A DNA stretch of 64,000 nt from Alkalicoccus halolimnae (GCF_008014775.2 NZ_CP144914.1:868001-932000); one strand, 5' to 3'. Numbered from the stretch's first letter, positions 51,690 through 61,518 are shown. A program made the numbers and translations. The notes: a model not told the origin generated them from the letters alone.

Positions 51690-52152
51690 CTTTTCCAAAC
51701 GGTCCTGGATGTTTCGGCAGAAAGTTACAGACGCCAATGTATCAGATGATCCCCGCCTTTTAGCTTTCATCATCGTTTGCCAGGCCCCTTACTGACCCTG
51801 CTTTGGGTTCGGCCAGTGGGGTTAAGTACAGGTCATAATAGACGGGATGCACCGACTCAATGGTTTTTAAGCAGTCTGTAAAGCAAGGTAACAGGTCTGA
51901 TAGCGCCCTTATAGTTTGGAGGTGATGTGTAATTCGTCTCTCGGTACAGAAGAGGATCTCACTTGTTCGCCTATATTTCCTTCGTTTTCGTAGTAGTAAG
52001 GGGAATCGAGCAGTCGGTAGCCTGACTGCTCGACAGCGCGATGAATTGCCTTTGCTCCTGCGTGGTCCTTAAGTTTGTAAGTCCGTACTGAACCTCGTCA
52101 CCGGGAACGTCATGCCATCTTGCAGAGTTATTTCTGGAATGAACGTCCTCAT
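51690..52152 (-). pseudogene. Decayed duplicate of aldo-keto reductase (N-terminal half)
   Basis: Aligns over its whole length with 47254-47714 of the intact aldo-keto reductase gene, with matching blocks such as TTCGGCCAGTGG, TACAGGTCATAATA, GAATCGAGCAG and GAGTTATTTCTGGAATGAA. Many small insertions, deletions and substitutions destroy the frame, and the C-terminal half is missing; the Ltp fragment takes its place. Confidence 0.85.
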
Positions 52153-52215
52153 CTTCCCTTGTCTTTTCTTCAATAGGTGGAGAAAAGCAAAATTGAAATA
52201 ATTTCCTTATAATTA

Positions 52216-52299
52216 AGCTCTGTTAAAGAGCTGAGGCTTTCTCCGCGGCAGGCGGAGGAGCCGCAGGCCATCCAATAACAACACGGAGCTTTAACAGAG
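52216..52299. repeat. Short MITE-like element (~84 bp)
   Basis: AGCTCTGTTAAAG (52216) and CTTTAACAGAGA (to 52300) are inverted ends as in the MITE at 47835, and CCAATAACAACACGGAGCTT matches that element's left arm. GC-rich inner hairpin (CTCCGCGGCAGGCGGAGGAG). No target duplication; the right end runs into repeat copy D. Confidence 0.6.
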
Positions 52300-52609
52300 A
52301 CCCTCATGCAGGATCGCTGCACCAATAGGCATGAAAATATCCTTCTATAGAAAGGGATTTCTCCTCTATACAGACGGAAAGATGGTCAGAAGGGGGCTTC
52401 TTTATTTAGAAGGCCGCTCCTGCTCTGTCTTTTTACCGTAAGCTGAAGAGGACATGGGGCGAATCCGGGGCGATGGAGGACGAGCCGAAGATCCATTCCG
52501 CACGACCGCAGGGAGGACGGGATTAGCTGAGGCCGGCCCGCCCGGAAAGCGTCCCCATGGAAACGAAAGCGCACGTTCATTGCTTCAATACTTTATTTTC
52601 AAGGTAGCC
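52289..52609 (+). repeat. Type I dispersed repeat, copy D (~321 bp)
   Basis: CTTTAACAGAGA (52289) to TTTTCAAGGTAGCC (52609), same order of blocks as copy C. Inner arms ATTCCG/CGGGAT are weaker than in A and E. Confidence 0.8.
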
Positions 52610-52837
52610 TATAATTAAAATAATCATTGAGATTTTAAAAAAGTTTTATTTTCTGAAAGGTAAGAAAAGTAAAGCTGCCTCTTTGCATAAGCTTGTTGAT
52701 CGTGTAAAATATATAAGGTTAAGAGGTAAAAAAATTGATGATACACATATATTTTTGATTTCCAGTATAAAATAAGCAGAAATTTTTAGGGGGAAGAGCT
52801 GTCCTCTTCTCCACAACGAAAGGATTGAAAAGGGTAT
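52610..52837. other. Upstream region of the dus gene
   Basis: AT-rich, 228 bp; ribosome site GAAAGGA lies before 52838. No clear promoter pair chosen. Confidence 0.4.
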
Positions 52838-53836
52838 ATGAAAGAGAATTTTTGGAACGATCTGCCGCGGCCGTTCTTTGTTTTAGCGCCGATGGAAGAC
52901 GTCACGAATGTGGTTTTCCGCCACGTGGTCGCGGAAGCAGCAAGACCCGACGTGTTTTTTACGGAGTTTACGAACACGGACAGCTACTGTCATCCGGAAG
53001 GCATCTACAGTGTGCGGGGGCGTCTGACGTTTACAGAAGATGAACAGCCGATGGTCGCCCACATTTGGGGAGATAAACCCGAGAACTTCCGGGAAATGAG
53101 TATCGGCATGGCCGAACAGGGCTTTAAAGGAATCGATCTTAATATGGGCTGTCCGGTGCAGAACGTGGCGGCAAATGGCAAAGGGAGCGGACTGATCCGC
53201 TGCCCGGAAAATGCCGCTGACATTATTCAGGCCGCCAAAGCGGGCGGGCTTCCGGTCAGTGTAAAAACAAGGCTCGGCTATACCGACGTGGGCGAGTGGA
53301 AGGACTGGCTGGGACACGTATTCAAACAGGACATTGCCAATCTGTCGATTCATCTGCGGACGAAAAAAGAAATGAGCAATGTCGATGCGCACTGGGAGCT
53401 GATTCCGGAAATCAAGGCGCTCCGCGATGAGCTCGCGCCTGAGACGCTGCTGACGATCAACGGGGATATACCTGACCGTGAGACGGGCATGGAGCTCGTC
53501 AATAAATACGGCGTGGACGGTGTCATGATCGGACGCGGAATTTTTAAGAATCCATTCGCTTTCGAAGAAGCAACACGGGAACACAGCACGGAGGAATTGT
53601 TCGACCTCCTAAGGCTGCACCTGGATCTTCATGATAAGTATTCCACGGAAATCGGGCCGATTTTATTCAAACCGCTCCGCCGCTTCTTTAAGATCTATAT
53701 CCGCGGCATCCGCGGGGGCGGGGAGCTGAGAAATCAGCTGATGATGACGGAGACGACGGACGAAGTGCGCGCTCTGCTCGACAAGTTCGAAGCTGAAGTG
53801 AGCGAGAAGGAAAAGGAAAAACAGCTGAACTCCTAA
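52838..53836 (+). CDS. tRNA-dihydrouridine synthase
   Basis: 332 residues. FMN-binding TIM barrel with LAPMEDVTN at the start, the active-site Cys in [18 protein letters not shown] near residue 104, SVKTRLGY and VDGVMIGRG. Reduces uridines in tRNA D-loops to dihydrouridine. Which of the Dus paralogues it corresponds to cannot be decided by eye. Single-gene unit with a terminator behind it. Confidence 0.93.
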   Translation: MKENFWNDLPRPFFVLAPMEDVTNVVFRHVVAEAARPDVFFTEFTNTDSYCHPEGIYSVRGRLTFTEDEQPMVAHIWGDKPENFREMSIGMAEQGFKGIDLNMGCPVQNVAANGKGSGLIRCPENAADIIQAAKAGGLPVSVKTRLGYTDVGEWKDWLGHVFKQDIANLSIHLRTKKEMSNVDAHWELIPEIKALRDELAPETLLTINGDIPDRETGMELVNKYGVDGVMIGRGIFKNPFAFEEATREHSTEELFDLLRLHLDLHDKYSTEIGPILFKPLRRFFKIYIRGIRGGGELRNQLMMTETTDEVRALLDKFEAEVSEKEKEKQLNS

Positions 53837-53903
53837 GGGAGGGGAACCGGGCATGCGTCTTTTCCGTCGCTGCTCCGGGCATCTCCTGTTTAAAATATTT
53901 TAT

Positions 53904-53952
53904 AAAACTGCCGATAAGTCTTCCACGTGGAGAGGCTTATCGGCAGTTTTTT
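53904..53952 (+). terminator. Terminator after dus
   Basis: AAAACTGCCGATAAG faces CTTATCGGCAGTTTT, then T run. Confidence 0.93.
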
Positions 53953-54042
53953 AATGAAATAATACAAAAACGTGGCGTGATATATCTTTTTAATTGGATC
54001 CGCACACCTTAAGATGATTTTTCTAGTGCTTACAAATATTAG

Positions 54043-54071
54043 TTGAATATTCTGACTATTATCTTTATACT
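54043..54071 (+). promoter_or_regulatory. Promoter of the SGNH hydrolase gene
   Basis: TTGAAT (54043-54048), 17 nt, TATACT (54066-54071). Confidence 0.7.
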
Positions 54072-54101
54072 ATGAATGAAATATAAGAAGGGGAGGGTTC
54101 T

Positions 54102-54851
54102 ATGAAAAGTCTAATCAAAATCATTACTGTTGTTTTGCTTGTCAGCTTTTTTGTCAGCCTGCTGGCATCTCCTGCTGCTTTTGCCAAAAATGATAATGCC
54201 AAAGAGTCACTTGTGGCAGTGGGGGACTCGATTCCGTTTGGCTACAACCTCGGGCAGACGAATCAAAATCCCGCAAAAGCCAGTTATCCTTATTTAATCG
54301 GCAAACTAAGTGATTTACGAGTCCGTAATCTAGGTGTGCCGGGATGGCAGTCGGATCAGTTATTGACTGCCGTAGAAACCAGTCAAAAATACAGACAGGC
54401 TGTCAACCACTCGGATTATGTCGCTGTGACCATCGGAAGTAATGATTTATTGGAAATTCTGCGGGCTGCAGCGGCAGAAAGCGGCGGAGATCAGATTCTA
54501 TTCCAACAATTACTGCAGCAAAAGCTGAACGATAGTGATGTTTTCAGCAATATTGAAGAGACAGTCCGGGAAATCCGCTCGCTGACAGACTCGCCAATCG
54601 TTTTATACAATGTTTATAACCCTTTCCAATTAAGTGATCCGTTCCATCATGTCGCAGATGCTTTTCTTCCACAGGTCAACGCTGCATTCACAGGACTGGC
54701 CTTCTCTTACGACGATGTCTACCTGGGCGATGCCTACGGAGCATTCGGCAGCGATCAAGCCACCTACGTCCTGCCTGGAGACATCCATCCGACCGAAGCT
54801 GGACAGGCTAAACTTGCTGAAATCGGCTTGGAAGCATTCGGACTCTATTAA
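54102..54851 (+). CDS. Secreted SGNH/GDSL-family hydrolase
   Basis: 249 residues, ATG behind AGGGGAGGG. A signal peptide (hydrophobic core about 6-24, cleavage likely after AFA at 28) leads to GDS with nucleophile Ser 43, the oxyanion residues in GVPGW and GSND, and the DxxH pair in DIHPTEAG. Small secreted esterases or lipases of this type act on ester-linked groups outside the cell; substrate unknown. Confidence 0.9.
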   Translation: MKSLIKIITVVLLVSFFVSLLASPAAFAKNDNAKESLVAVGDSIPFGYNLGQTNQNPAKASYPYLIGKLSDLRVRNLGVPGWQSDQLLTAVETSQKYRQAVNHSDYVAVTIGSNDLLEILRAAAAESGGDQILFQQLLQQKLNDSDVFSNIEETVREIRSLTDSPIVLYNVYNPFQLSDPFHHVADAFLPQVNAAFTGLAFSYDDVYLGDAYGAFGSDQATYVLPGDIHPTEAGQAKLAEIGLEAFGLY

Positions 54852-54864
54852 GCAAATAAATTCA

Positions 54865-54902
54865 AAAAGAAGCAGCGATGTGTGAAAACGCTGCTTCTTT
54901 TA
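54865..54902 (+). terminator. Terminator after SGNH hydrolase gene
   Basis: AAAGAAGCAGCG faces CGCTGCTTCTTT, then TT. Confidence 0.88.
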
Positions 54903-55061
54903 TTAAAGCTGTGTTTGTGGCTCTTACGTCAATTTGGTGATATTAAGCTATATTTTCCACTATATCTAAATTGAACTAATTATCTCAAACTGCTTATGTC
55001 TGTTACTGCGGCTTTTTAAGAGAAAAAGCAGACTATAAATGATAAAGAACAGGAAAGATCC

Positions 55062-55311
55062 CTTTATATAAAAGGAATGAATAATGATCAAACGGGATCT
55101 TCGTTATTAGAAGGCAGATCCTGGTCTGTATTTCTTACCGTAAGCTGTAGTGAAGATGGGGCGACTCCGAGGCGATGAAGGACGAGCCGAAGATCCATTC
55201 CGTCCGACGGAAAGGAGGACGGAATTAGCTGAGGCCGGCCCGCCCGGAAAGCGTCCCCATGGAAACGAAAGCGCACGTCTATCGCTTATCTACTTTATTT
55301 TCAAGGCAGCC
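55062..55311 (+). repeat. Type I dispersed repeat, copy E (~250 bp, left end eroded)
   Basis: Shares everything from about CTTTATATAAAAGG to TTTTCAAGGCAGCC with copies C and D. Inner hairpin ATTCCGTCC (55197-55205)/GGACGGAAT (55217-55225) is perfect and differs in sequence from copy A. Ends five bases from the stop codon of the Ltp-repeat gene. Confidence 0.8.
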
Positions 55312-55315
55312 TTTA

Positions 55316-56551
55316 TTAAAGACCTACTGCATCCACGGCATGCGTCGCATCAGCGTTACTAAAGCCTTCAAATTCTAATTGTTCAATCAGGCCGGATCTT
55401 GAAAAAGAAGTGTAATCGAGATAATTCTGAGCCGAAAGAACGGCCTGTTCTCTCCAGTCGACATCGATGTTTTCTACGGCGTACGAAGCATCGCTGTTAC
55501 TAAATCCTTCAAACTCCAGCTGTTGGACCAATCCACTTTTCGAAAAAGCAGTATAGTTTATATAACTTTCCGCTGACAGGACGGCCTGGGCTCTCCAGTC
55601 AACATCGATGTTTTCTACCGCGTACGCAGCATCCCCATTATCAAACCCCTCAAACTCTAACTGATCGATTAGTCCACTTTTTGAAAAAGCAGTATAATTT
55701 AAATAATCCTCCGCCATTCTTACTGCTTGTTGCTGGGATGTAGTTGCCCCGTCATCTGCTTCTTCGGCTTCTTCACGGGCAGCCTCTTCCTCGGCCTCAC
55801 GTTCGGCTTCCTCACGGGCAGCTTCTTCTTCGGCCTCGCGTTCGGCTTCCTCGCGGGCAGCCTCTTCTTCAGCTTCACGTTCGGCTTCCTCGCGGGCAGC
55901 CTCTTCCTCAGCTTCGCGTTCCGCTTCTTCACGGGCAGCCTCTTCTTCAGCTTCACGTTCGGCTTCCTCGCGGGCAGCCTCTTCCTCAGCTTCGCGTTCC
56001 GCTTCTTCACGGGCAGCTTCTTCCTCAGCTTCGCGTTCGGCTTCTTCACGGGCAGCCTCTTCCTCAGCTTCGCGTTCGGCTTCCTCGCGGGCAGCTTCTT
56101 CTTCAGCTTCGCGTTCCGCTTCTTCACGGGCAGCTTCTTCCTCAGCTTCGCGTTCGGCTTCCTCGCGGGCAGCCTCTTCCTCGGCCTCACGTTCGGCTTC
56201 CTCACGGGCAGCTTCTTCTTCGGCTTCACGTTCGGCTTCCTCACGGGCAGCTTCTTCTTCAGCTTCACGTTCTGCTTCTTCGCGGGCAGCCTCTTCCTCT
56301 GCTTCCACCTCTTGATCCGGCGCTTCCTCAACTTCTGTTTCCTTGTCATCCGCAGCAATTTCTTCGGAAGGATCTGCAGTTACGCCCGTTAAAATGACAA
56401 ATACAACGACAGCAGACCCGAAATACATTGCAACCTTTTTTCTGTTTCTTTCGCTCTCTGGAATCCACCTTAATACAAGACCCGGTTTAATCAAGCCTAC
56501 TAAAAGGGCTAAACCAGAAACAAGAAATAACAGTACAAACAAATTATCCAT
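55316..56551 (-). CDS. Membrane protein with Glu/Ala/Arg 13-residue repeats and three Ltp-type repeats
   Basis: 411 residues. Two hydrophobic helices at about 4-22 and 41-58 are followed by an acidic linker. Then come about fourteen near-perfect repeats of AAREEAEREAEEE (39 bp each, roughly 56257-55759), which should form one long charged helix. The end holds three repeats of about 45 residues with NYTAFSKSGLIDQLEFEGF, recognisable as the Lipoprotein_Ltp/host cell surface-exposed lipoprotein domain first noted in the superinfection-exclusion protein of a streptococcal phage. Function here unknown; a decayed paralogue fragment is at 51566. Confidence 0.82.
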   Translation of the reverse strand: MDNLFVLLFLVSGLALLVGLIKPGLVLRWIPESERNRKKVAMYFGSAVVVFVILTGVTADPSEEIAADDKETEVEEAPDQEVEAEEEAAREEAEREAEEEAAREEAEREAEEEAAREEAEREAEEEAAREEAEREAEEEAAREEAEREAEEEAAREEAEREAEEEAAREEAEREAEEEAAREEAEREAEEEAAREEAEREAEEEAAREEAEREAEEEAAREEAEREAEEEAAREEAEREAEEEAAREEAEREAEEEAAREEAEEADDGATTSQQQAVRMAEDYLNYTAFSKSGLIDQLEFEGFDNGDAAYAVENIDVDWRAQAVLSAESYINYTAFSKSGLVQQLEFEGFSNSDASYAVENIDVDWREQAVLSAQNYLDYTSFSRSGLIEQLEFEGFSNADATHAVDAVGL

Positions 56552-56644
56552 ATTCTTCCGACCCCCTAGTCATTTTTAAGTGTCCATTTATACTTATTAT
56601 TCCATAAATAAGGTAATAAGGCGATATATTTATGTATTTACCGC

Positions 56645-57064
56645 ATGACTAAATTACCGTTCAAAGATGAGGTGTTTGAAGCGATCGTTGACCCGGTAAA
56701 AATCGGCAATTACTGGTTTTCGTCCAGTTTGGAAAGGTGGGGAGAAGGCAGGGCGGTTACACTGAGGTATGAGGAATACGACGCAGAAGGAGTTATATAT
56801 GTACTGGAAGTAGAAGAAAGGAAGAAAATCGTATTCTCCTGGGGCTCCGAACACGGGGATGAAACGGTTGTGACGATTAGATTCAATGAGCTGGACGACA
56901 GGAGTACGATTATTGAAGTAACAGAAACGGGATTGAAAGAGGAAGACCCGGACCTGGTAAGCAAAATGATGGGGCAGAAGGAAGGCAGGGGCTATACGCT
57001 GAAGTGTTTAAAAGCTTATCTGGAATCCGGTATTACCAGTCTGAGGGCATCCTTAATCCATTAG
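56645..57064 (+). CDS. SRPBCC (AHSA1-like) domain protein, possibly N-terminally shortened
   Basis: 139 residues. EVFEAIVDPVKIGNYWF, VEERKKIVFSWGSE and ETGLKEEDPDLVSKM followed by GWxx-like GYTLKCLKAYLE are the activator-of-Hsp90-homologue/START-like pattern. The usual first beta strand before the VFEAI segment is missing and no ribosome site precedes the ATG, so the gene may be truncated at its 5' end or start at a non-ATG codon upstream. Role unknown. Confidence 0.65.
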   Translation: MTKLPFKDEVFEAIVDPVKIGNYWFSSSLERWGEGRAVTLRYEEYDAEGVIYVLEVEERKKIVFSWGSEHGDETVVTIRFNELDDRSTIIEVTETGLKEEDPDLVSKMMGQKEGRGYTLKCLKAYLESGITSLRASLIH

Positions 57065-57377
57065 CATAAAAAATTATGTTCATATTAATCGTTACCTGCT
57101 TCAGCAATATGGGGGGAGTGGTTAATAATAAATTAGCCCTTCATACGTGAGTGCCTGAATCAGCTGGAAATGAAAAGCAGCACCTTGTTCCACCCGTTCG
57201 AGGCATGGAATAGAGTAATACAAGCAGTACAGGCCATGCGCTGTACTGTTTTTTTATTGATGGAGTAAAAAGTCAGTGGTAGATTTAAAGAACCAATTGC
57301 TGGCAACGAATGTGGTAAAATTCTTTTAAGAAAGTTTCGAGCTCGAGAAGGAACTGCTTTTGTGAGGGGGGGAAATT
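57065..57377. other. Intergenic region before the sugar-sensing operon
   Basis: Contains the terminator at 57225 and the ribosome site GAGGGGGGG before 57378. No other gene seen. Confidence 0.4.
57225..57256 (+). terminator. Rho-independent terminator
   Basis: CAGTACAG faces CTGTACTG around GCCATGCG, then seven T. Confidence 0.82.
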
Positions 57378-58376
57378 ATGAAACGGAATGTGTTATACAG
57401 CATATTGATTGCTGCTTTTATTATAGCTGCCGGCTTCTCGGTATATTTCTACCAGCAGGCACAGGCGGAGGATGCAAAAATAGCTGCGCGAGTGAATTCA
57501 GGGGAAGAGATTCCGCAGTATCACTTTACGTTAATAGGGGAAGAAGTGAATCACGACTACTGGCGTTTCGTGGAAGAGGGGGCTAAGACGGCAGAAGAAG
57601 ATTACGATGTGTTTGTGGAATATAAAGGACCGGAGCGTTCTAATCCGGAAGAGCAGCTTAAACTGCTTGATATGGCAGTTCAGTCGAAAGTGGACGGTAT
57701 CATTGTGCAGGCGTTGAATGAGCAGTTTCCTCCGCTTATAAATCAGGCAGTCGAAAAAGGTATCCCTGTCATTACAATAGATACTAATTCGTCCGATAAC
57801 ATGGCTCACACCTACATAGGAACGGACAATTACATGGCTGGGCAGCTAGCAGGAGAGGCGCTGGTGGAAGATACAGACGGAGAAGCTGTCGTCGGGGTGC
57901 TCTCGGGCAGCTTTGATAATTCTCTGCATGAGCAGCGCGTAAAAGGCTTTACCGATATTGTGGAGCAGGAAGAGGGGATTGAAGTAGCAGCGGTGGAAGA
58001 ATCAAATATTTCGCGGGTAGATGTGGAGGAAGAAGCTTATAATATGCTCACTGCAAACGAAAACATTACCGCTTTCTATGGCACAAGTTCCTACAACGGA
58101 GTAGGGATCGTAGCTGCAGCAAGGTCTCTGGAAAAAGAAGAGGATATGTATGTGATTACGTTTGATGCGATCGATGAAAACATAGAATTACTGGAGAACG
58201 GCGGAATTCATGCGATTGTGGACCAGCAGCCTTTTGAAATGGGATACGAGAGTGTGGAGAAAATGTTATCCATTATTGAAGGGAATACAGTGGAAGATGA
58301 TTATCATACAGACGTAACGATCATAAGGAACGCGGATTTACCTGTCGGAACAAATCGGGAGGATGAGACCTCATGA
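57378..58376 (+). CDS. Sugar-binding protein, type 1 periplasmic fold, membrane anchored
   Basis: 332 residues. An N-terminal hydrophobic segment (about 6-25) without lipobox Cys suggests an anchored or secreted protein. The rest is a type 1 periplasmic-binding fold (Peripla_BP_4): DGIIVQALNEQFPPLINQAV, GIPVITIDTNSS, YIGTDNYMAGQLAGEAL, VITFDAIDENIELL. No transporter permease is nearby; the stop overlaps the kinase start (ATGA), so it probably serves as the outside sensor that feeds the kinase. Confidence 0.88.
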   Translation: MKRNVLYSILIAAFIIAAGFSVYFYQQAQAEDAKIAARVNSGEEIPQYHFTLIGEEVNHDYWRFVEEGAKTAEEDYDVFVEYKGPERSNPEEQLKLLDMAVQSKVDGIIVQALNEQFPPLINQAVEKGIPVITIDTNSSDNMAHTYIGTDNYMAGQLAGEALVEDTDGEAVVGVLSGSFDNSLHEQRVKGFTDIVEQEEGIEVAAVEESNISRVDVEEEAYNMLTANENITAFYGTSSYNGVGIVAAARSLEKEEDMYVITFDAIDENIELLENGGIHAIVDQQPFEMGYESVEKMLSIIEGNTVEDDYHTDVTIIRNADLPVGTNREDETS

Positions 58377-59794
58377 TTAAAATCCGCACAAAACTGCTTA
58401 TATATTTTGCGTTTATCCTGGTGTTATTGATCCTGTTGTTTTTCATCAGGGAAGAAAGCAATGAGAGAGTGATGGAACTCTACAATGAGAATGTTGATAA
58501 TTTCTTTCTTTTAAACGAAATCACCAGAGAAACAGACGAGACGGTTCAGTCCCTGCAAATTTTTGTGCAGGAACCGTTACTTGAGAATCTGCAAAACTAT
58601 CAGGAAGATAAAGAAGAACTTCTTCAGCTGCAGCAGACCTTCAGAGAAAACGAAAACGGAGGTATTTCCGAGAAGAACGTCCTGCATATGATCACAAGCT
58701 TTGTGGATCAAACAGAACAGACGGTGGAAGGAGTGGAAAATCAGAATATCCAGGAATACTCCCAGCATTTAAATGATGCGGAGACGACCTCGGAATATAT
58801 TCACGAAACAACGCTGGATATTATCAACACTGAACTTACAAACTACCAGGAACTATCTTTGTTGATCGATGAAAAAGTAGAGAATACACAGAAAATGGGT
58901 CTCACCATCCTTACAGCAATTATCATATTAAGTATATTATTTGCACTCTGGTTTTCAAATGGTATCACTCGTACAATTGGACGATTAACAAAAGCCGCTC
59001 AGGAAATATCCGCCGGTAGTTATACAGGAGAGGATGTTGTCGTTTCAAGGAAAGATGAACTCTGGTTTTTGACTAACACTTTTAATGAAATGAAAAGAAA
59101 TATTCTCGAGTCAGTAAATGATATTGAAGAAAAAGCCAGGCTGGCCCAGTTATTAAAAGAAATGGAATTAAAAAGCCTGCAGAATCAAATCAATCCCCAC
59201 TTTTTATTCAATACGTTAAATACGATTTCGAAAACATCTTATATCGAAGGCGCGGAAAGGACAAGCGACTTGATTTCTTCTGTGTCTGCCCTATTTCGTT
59301 ATAATATCGGCAGCCTGGACCGGGAGACGACGATCAAAGATGAAGTGAATATTATCCAGGAGTATTTTTTCATCCAAAAAGCACGCTTCCGTGACCGGGT
59401 GGAGTATATTGAAAATATTGACTCTGATTGTCTATCAGAGCCGCTTCCCTGCTTAACGCTTCAGCCAATTGTTGAAAACGCGTTTATTCACGGAATTGAA
59501 AGCATGGCTCAGGGAGCTGAAATTCAACTGCATATCTATCAGGAAGACGAAATGGTGTGTATAGATGTCATCGACAATGGGGTGGGAATGAATGAGGAAA
59601 CGATAAACCGGTTGTTGGAGATAGAAGAGAAACCGGAAGCTGCTTCCTCAGCAAATGGAGCGGGTCACTCTACGGGAATTGGCATGAAAAACGTCAAGGA
59701 GCGTCTCCAATTATTTGATAAAGGCAGTGTATTTACGATTTCGTCACGTGTGGGAGAAGGTACAAAAGTCAGTATCCGTTTACACAAAAAATAA
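58373..59794 (+). CDS. Sensor histidine kinase, LytS/YesM-like
   Basis: 473 residues. TM1 at about 7-24, an extracellular region to about 178, TM2 at about 179-198, then HAMP (FSNGITRTIGRLTKAAQEIS). The His_kinase motif with phospho-acceptor His is QINPHFLFNTLNT near residue 276, and the ATP-binding part has ENAFIHG, DNGVGM and GIGMKNVKERL. Takes the signal from the binding protein encoded upstream and phosphorylates the regulator encoded 16 bp downstream. Confidence 0.93.
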   Translation: MIKIRTKLLIYFAFILVLLILLFFIREESNERVMELYNENVDNFFLLNEITRETDETVQSLQIFVQEPLLENLQNYQEDKEELLQLQQTFRENENGGISEKNVLHMITSFVDQTEQTVEGVENQNIQEYSQHLNDAETTSEYIHETTLDIINTELTNYQELSLLIDEKVENTQKMGLTILTAIIILSILFALWFSNGITRTIGRLTKAAQEISAGSYTGEDVVVSRKDELWFLTNTFNEMKRNILESVNDIEEKARLAQLLKEMELKSLQNQINPHFLFNTLNTISKTSYIEGAERTSDLISSVSALFRYNIGSLDRETTIKDEVNIIQEYFFIQKARFRDRVEYIENIDSDCLSEPLPCLTLQPIVENAFIHGIESMAQGAEIQLHIYQEDEMVCIDVIDNGVGMNEETINRLLEIEEKPEAASSANGAGHSTGIGMKNVKERLQLFDKGSVFTISSRVGEGTKVSIRLHKK

Positions 59795-59810
59795 AACAGG
59801 AGGATCAGAC

Positions 59811-61385
59811 GTGGTAAAAGTAATGCTTGTAGATGATGAGCCGATTGAAAGAGAAGGTATCAGTTTCATCCTTCATAAAAACCGGTCGAATTTTCAAGTG
59901 GTAGCGGAAGCCGGAAATGGAAAGGAAGCGGTGGAAGGTGCCCTTGTCTGGAAGCCGGATTTAATCTTCATGGATATCAAAATGCCTGAATTTGACGGGA
60001 TTGAAGCGATTAGACAAATTACAGCCCGGCTTCCCGAAACAAAGTTTATAATGGTTTCAGCTTTTGATACGTTTGATTATGCACGAGAGGCGATGAAGTT
60101 TGGCATAAAAGAATATTTATTAAAACCGAGTAAGGTAAGCGACGTATTACAAGCCTTCGACCGCATGGTGGAAGAACTGGAAAGTGAAAAGCAGCGGGAG
60201 TGGGATACAGAGCAAATGAATCGTCGACTCGAAAGAGCCCATTCTTTCGTAGAAAGAGACTTTATTGTTTCTCTTATTATGGATCATGTTCACGAATTTG
60301 AGCATGGAGAATGGAAGGAACTGCTGGGTTTGGAACTTGATGATAAAAAAGGATTCGCAGCGGTGTTTTCATTTGAATCCGACGACCTTCATCCCGATCG
60401 CGAAGAAAAAAGCAGCTGGTATAAAATCCTGAAGAACGTGTTGCAGGAAGAGCATCCTGACTGTTTTACAGGGCCGTTAACCGGGTTTCAAGTTCCGGTA
60501 CTCGTATTATTTAAAGACGAGGGACAAGACGACGAAGAAAAACGCCAGGAGTTTGTCCGCAAAATCCTTCATCAAGTACAGAAAAAATTAGAAAAAAGCA
60601 GGCTTTATGCCGGAGCGGGATCGGTCGTAACAAATATAAAACAGTTTTCCGACTCCTACAAAGAAGCGATTTACGTCCTGGAGCTGGTTCATAATAATCC
60701 AGGGGCTGCTTATTCGGTTTATAATGAAAGGTTGAAAAAGAAGCGAAAAGAAATGATCCCTTTTGAAATTGAAAGGGAACTGGTAGAAGCTGTAAAGAAA
60801 GGGGATACAGCCAGAGGGCTTCAGGTGTTTGAAACCTATTTTCAATCGATCATGCAGGCGGCAGACTTTCAGGAAAATCTCGTGCAAAAAGCGATTGAGG
60901 ATTTTTTCATTGTGTTATCCCGCTCCCTCAATGAACTTGGAGTCGAGCCGGATATTCAGGTCGGGCTGGGGCAGCTGGAGACGACTATGCAGATCAAAGA
61001 ATCCGCAAAGTCAAAGCTTATAAATATTACCGAACACCTGGGAGAATGGAGAGCGAACGGTATGCGGGCTCTGCTTTTGCAGGCGAAGGAATATGTAGAC
61101 AGCAACTATCATAAGGCGGTTTCTCTCGAAGAGGCAGCTGAAAAAATAGGAATCAGCTCTTACTATTTAAGTAAATTATTTAAAGAACGGTTTGAGATTA
61201 CATTCATGGATTATTTGAAAACAACGCGTATTCAAAAGGCAGTTGAATTAATGCGCGACGGAAACATGCCTTTAAAGGAAGTAGCTTTAAATGTAGGATA
61301 TAAAGATCCAAACTATTTCAGTACCGCTTTTAAAAAAGAAATGGGCATGAGTCCCCGTGAATATCGAAGTAAATATCACAAGTAA
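59811..61385 (+). CDS. Response regulator, REC plus AraC-type DNA-binding domain (YesN-like)
   Basis: 524 residues. The GTG at 59811 is chosen because AGGAGG stands eight bases upstream and the receiver domain starts directly (VKVMLVDDE); the open frame overlaps the kinase gene but without meaning. Phospho-acceptor Asp 55 in IFMDIKMPEFDG, Lys in LLKPSK. C-terminal ~100 residues are an AraC helix-turn-helix pair with YYLSKLFKERF and PNYFSTAFKKEMGMSPREYR. Likely controls sugar uptake, perhaps the symporter gene downstream. Confidence 0.94.
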   Translation: MVKVMLVDDEPIEREGISFILHKNRSNFQVVAEAGNGKEAVEGALVWKPDLIFMDIKMPEFDGIEAIRQITARLPETKFIMVSAFDTFDYAREAMKFGIKEYLLKPSKVSDVLQAFDRMVEELESEKQREWDTEQMNRRLERAHSFVERDFIVSLIMDHVHEFEHGEWKELLGLELDDKKGFAAVFSFESDDLHPDREEKSSWYKILKNVLQEEHPDCFTGPLTGFQVPVLVLFKDEGQDDEEKRQEFVRKILHQVQKKLEKSRLYAGAGSVVTNIKQFSDSYKEAIYVLELVHNNPGAAYSVYNERLKKKRKEMIPFEIERELVEAVKKGDTARGLQVFETYFQSIMQAADFQENLVQKAIEDFFIVLSRSLNELGVEPDIQVGLGQLETTMQIKESAKSKLINITEHLGEWRANGMRALLLQAKEYVDSNYHKAVSLEEAAEKIGISSYYLSKLFKERFEITFMDYLKTTRIQKAVELMRDGNMPLKEVALNVGYKDPNYFSTAFKKEMGMSPREYRSKYHK

Positions 61386-61414
61386 AACAGCAATGGAATG
61401 TTGCTGTTTTTTTT
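61386..61414 (+). terminator. Terminator of the signalling operon
   Basis: ACAGCAA faces TTGCTGT, then eight T. Confidence 0.85.
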
Positions 61415-61518
61415 GTTGTATAAATCCATTTCTTAAGTGATGTTTTCAGATGAATATTTTTAAATTTCCCTCCTATTGTTCACATTCGAAAAGTGAACTG
61501 GAGTCTCTTGGGAGAATA

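Noticed and set aside
55720..56397. Three further long frames over the Glu/Ala/Arg repeat (two plus, one minus)
   Set aside because: The 39-bp repeat has no stop in these frames; they lack ribosome sites, and only the minus-strand frame with membrane helices and Ltp repeats makes a sensible protein.
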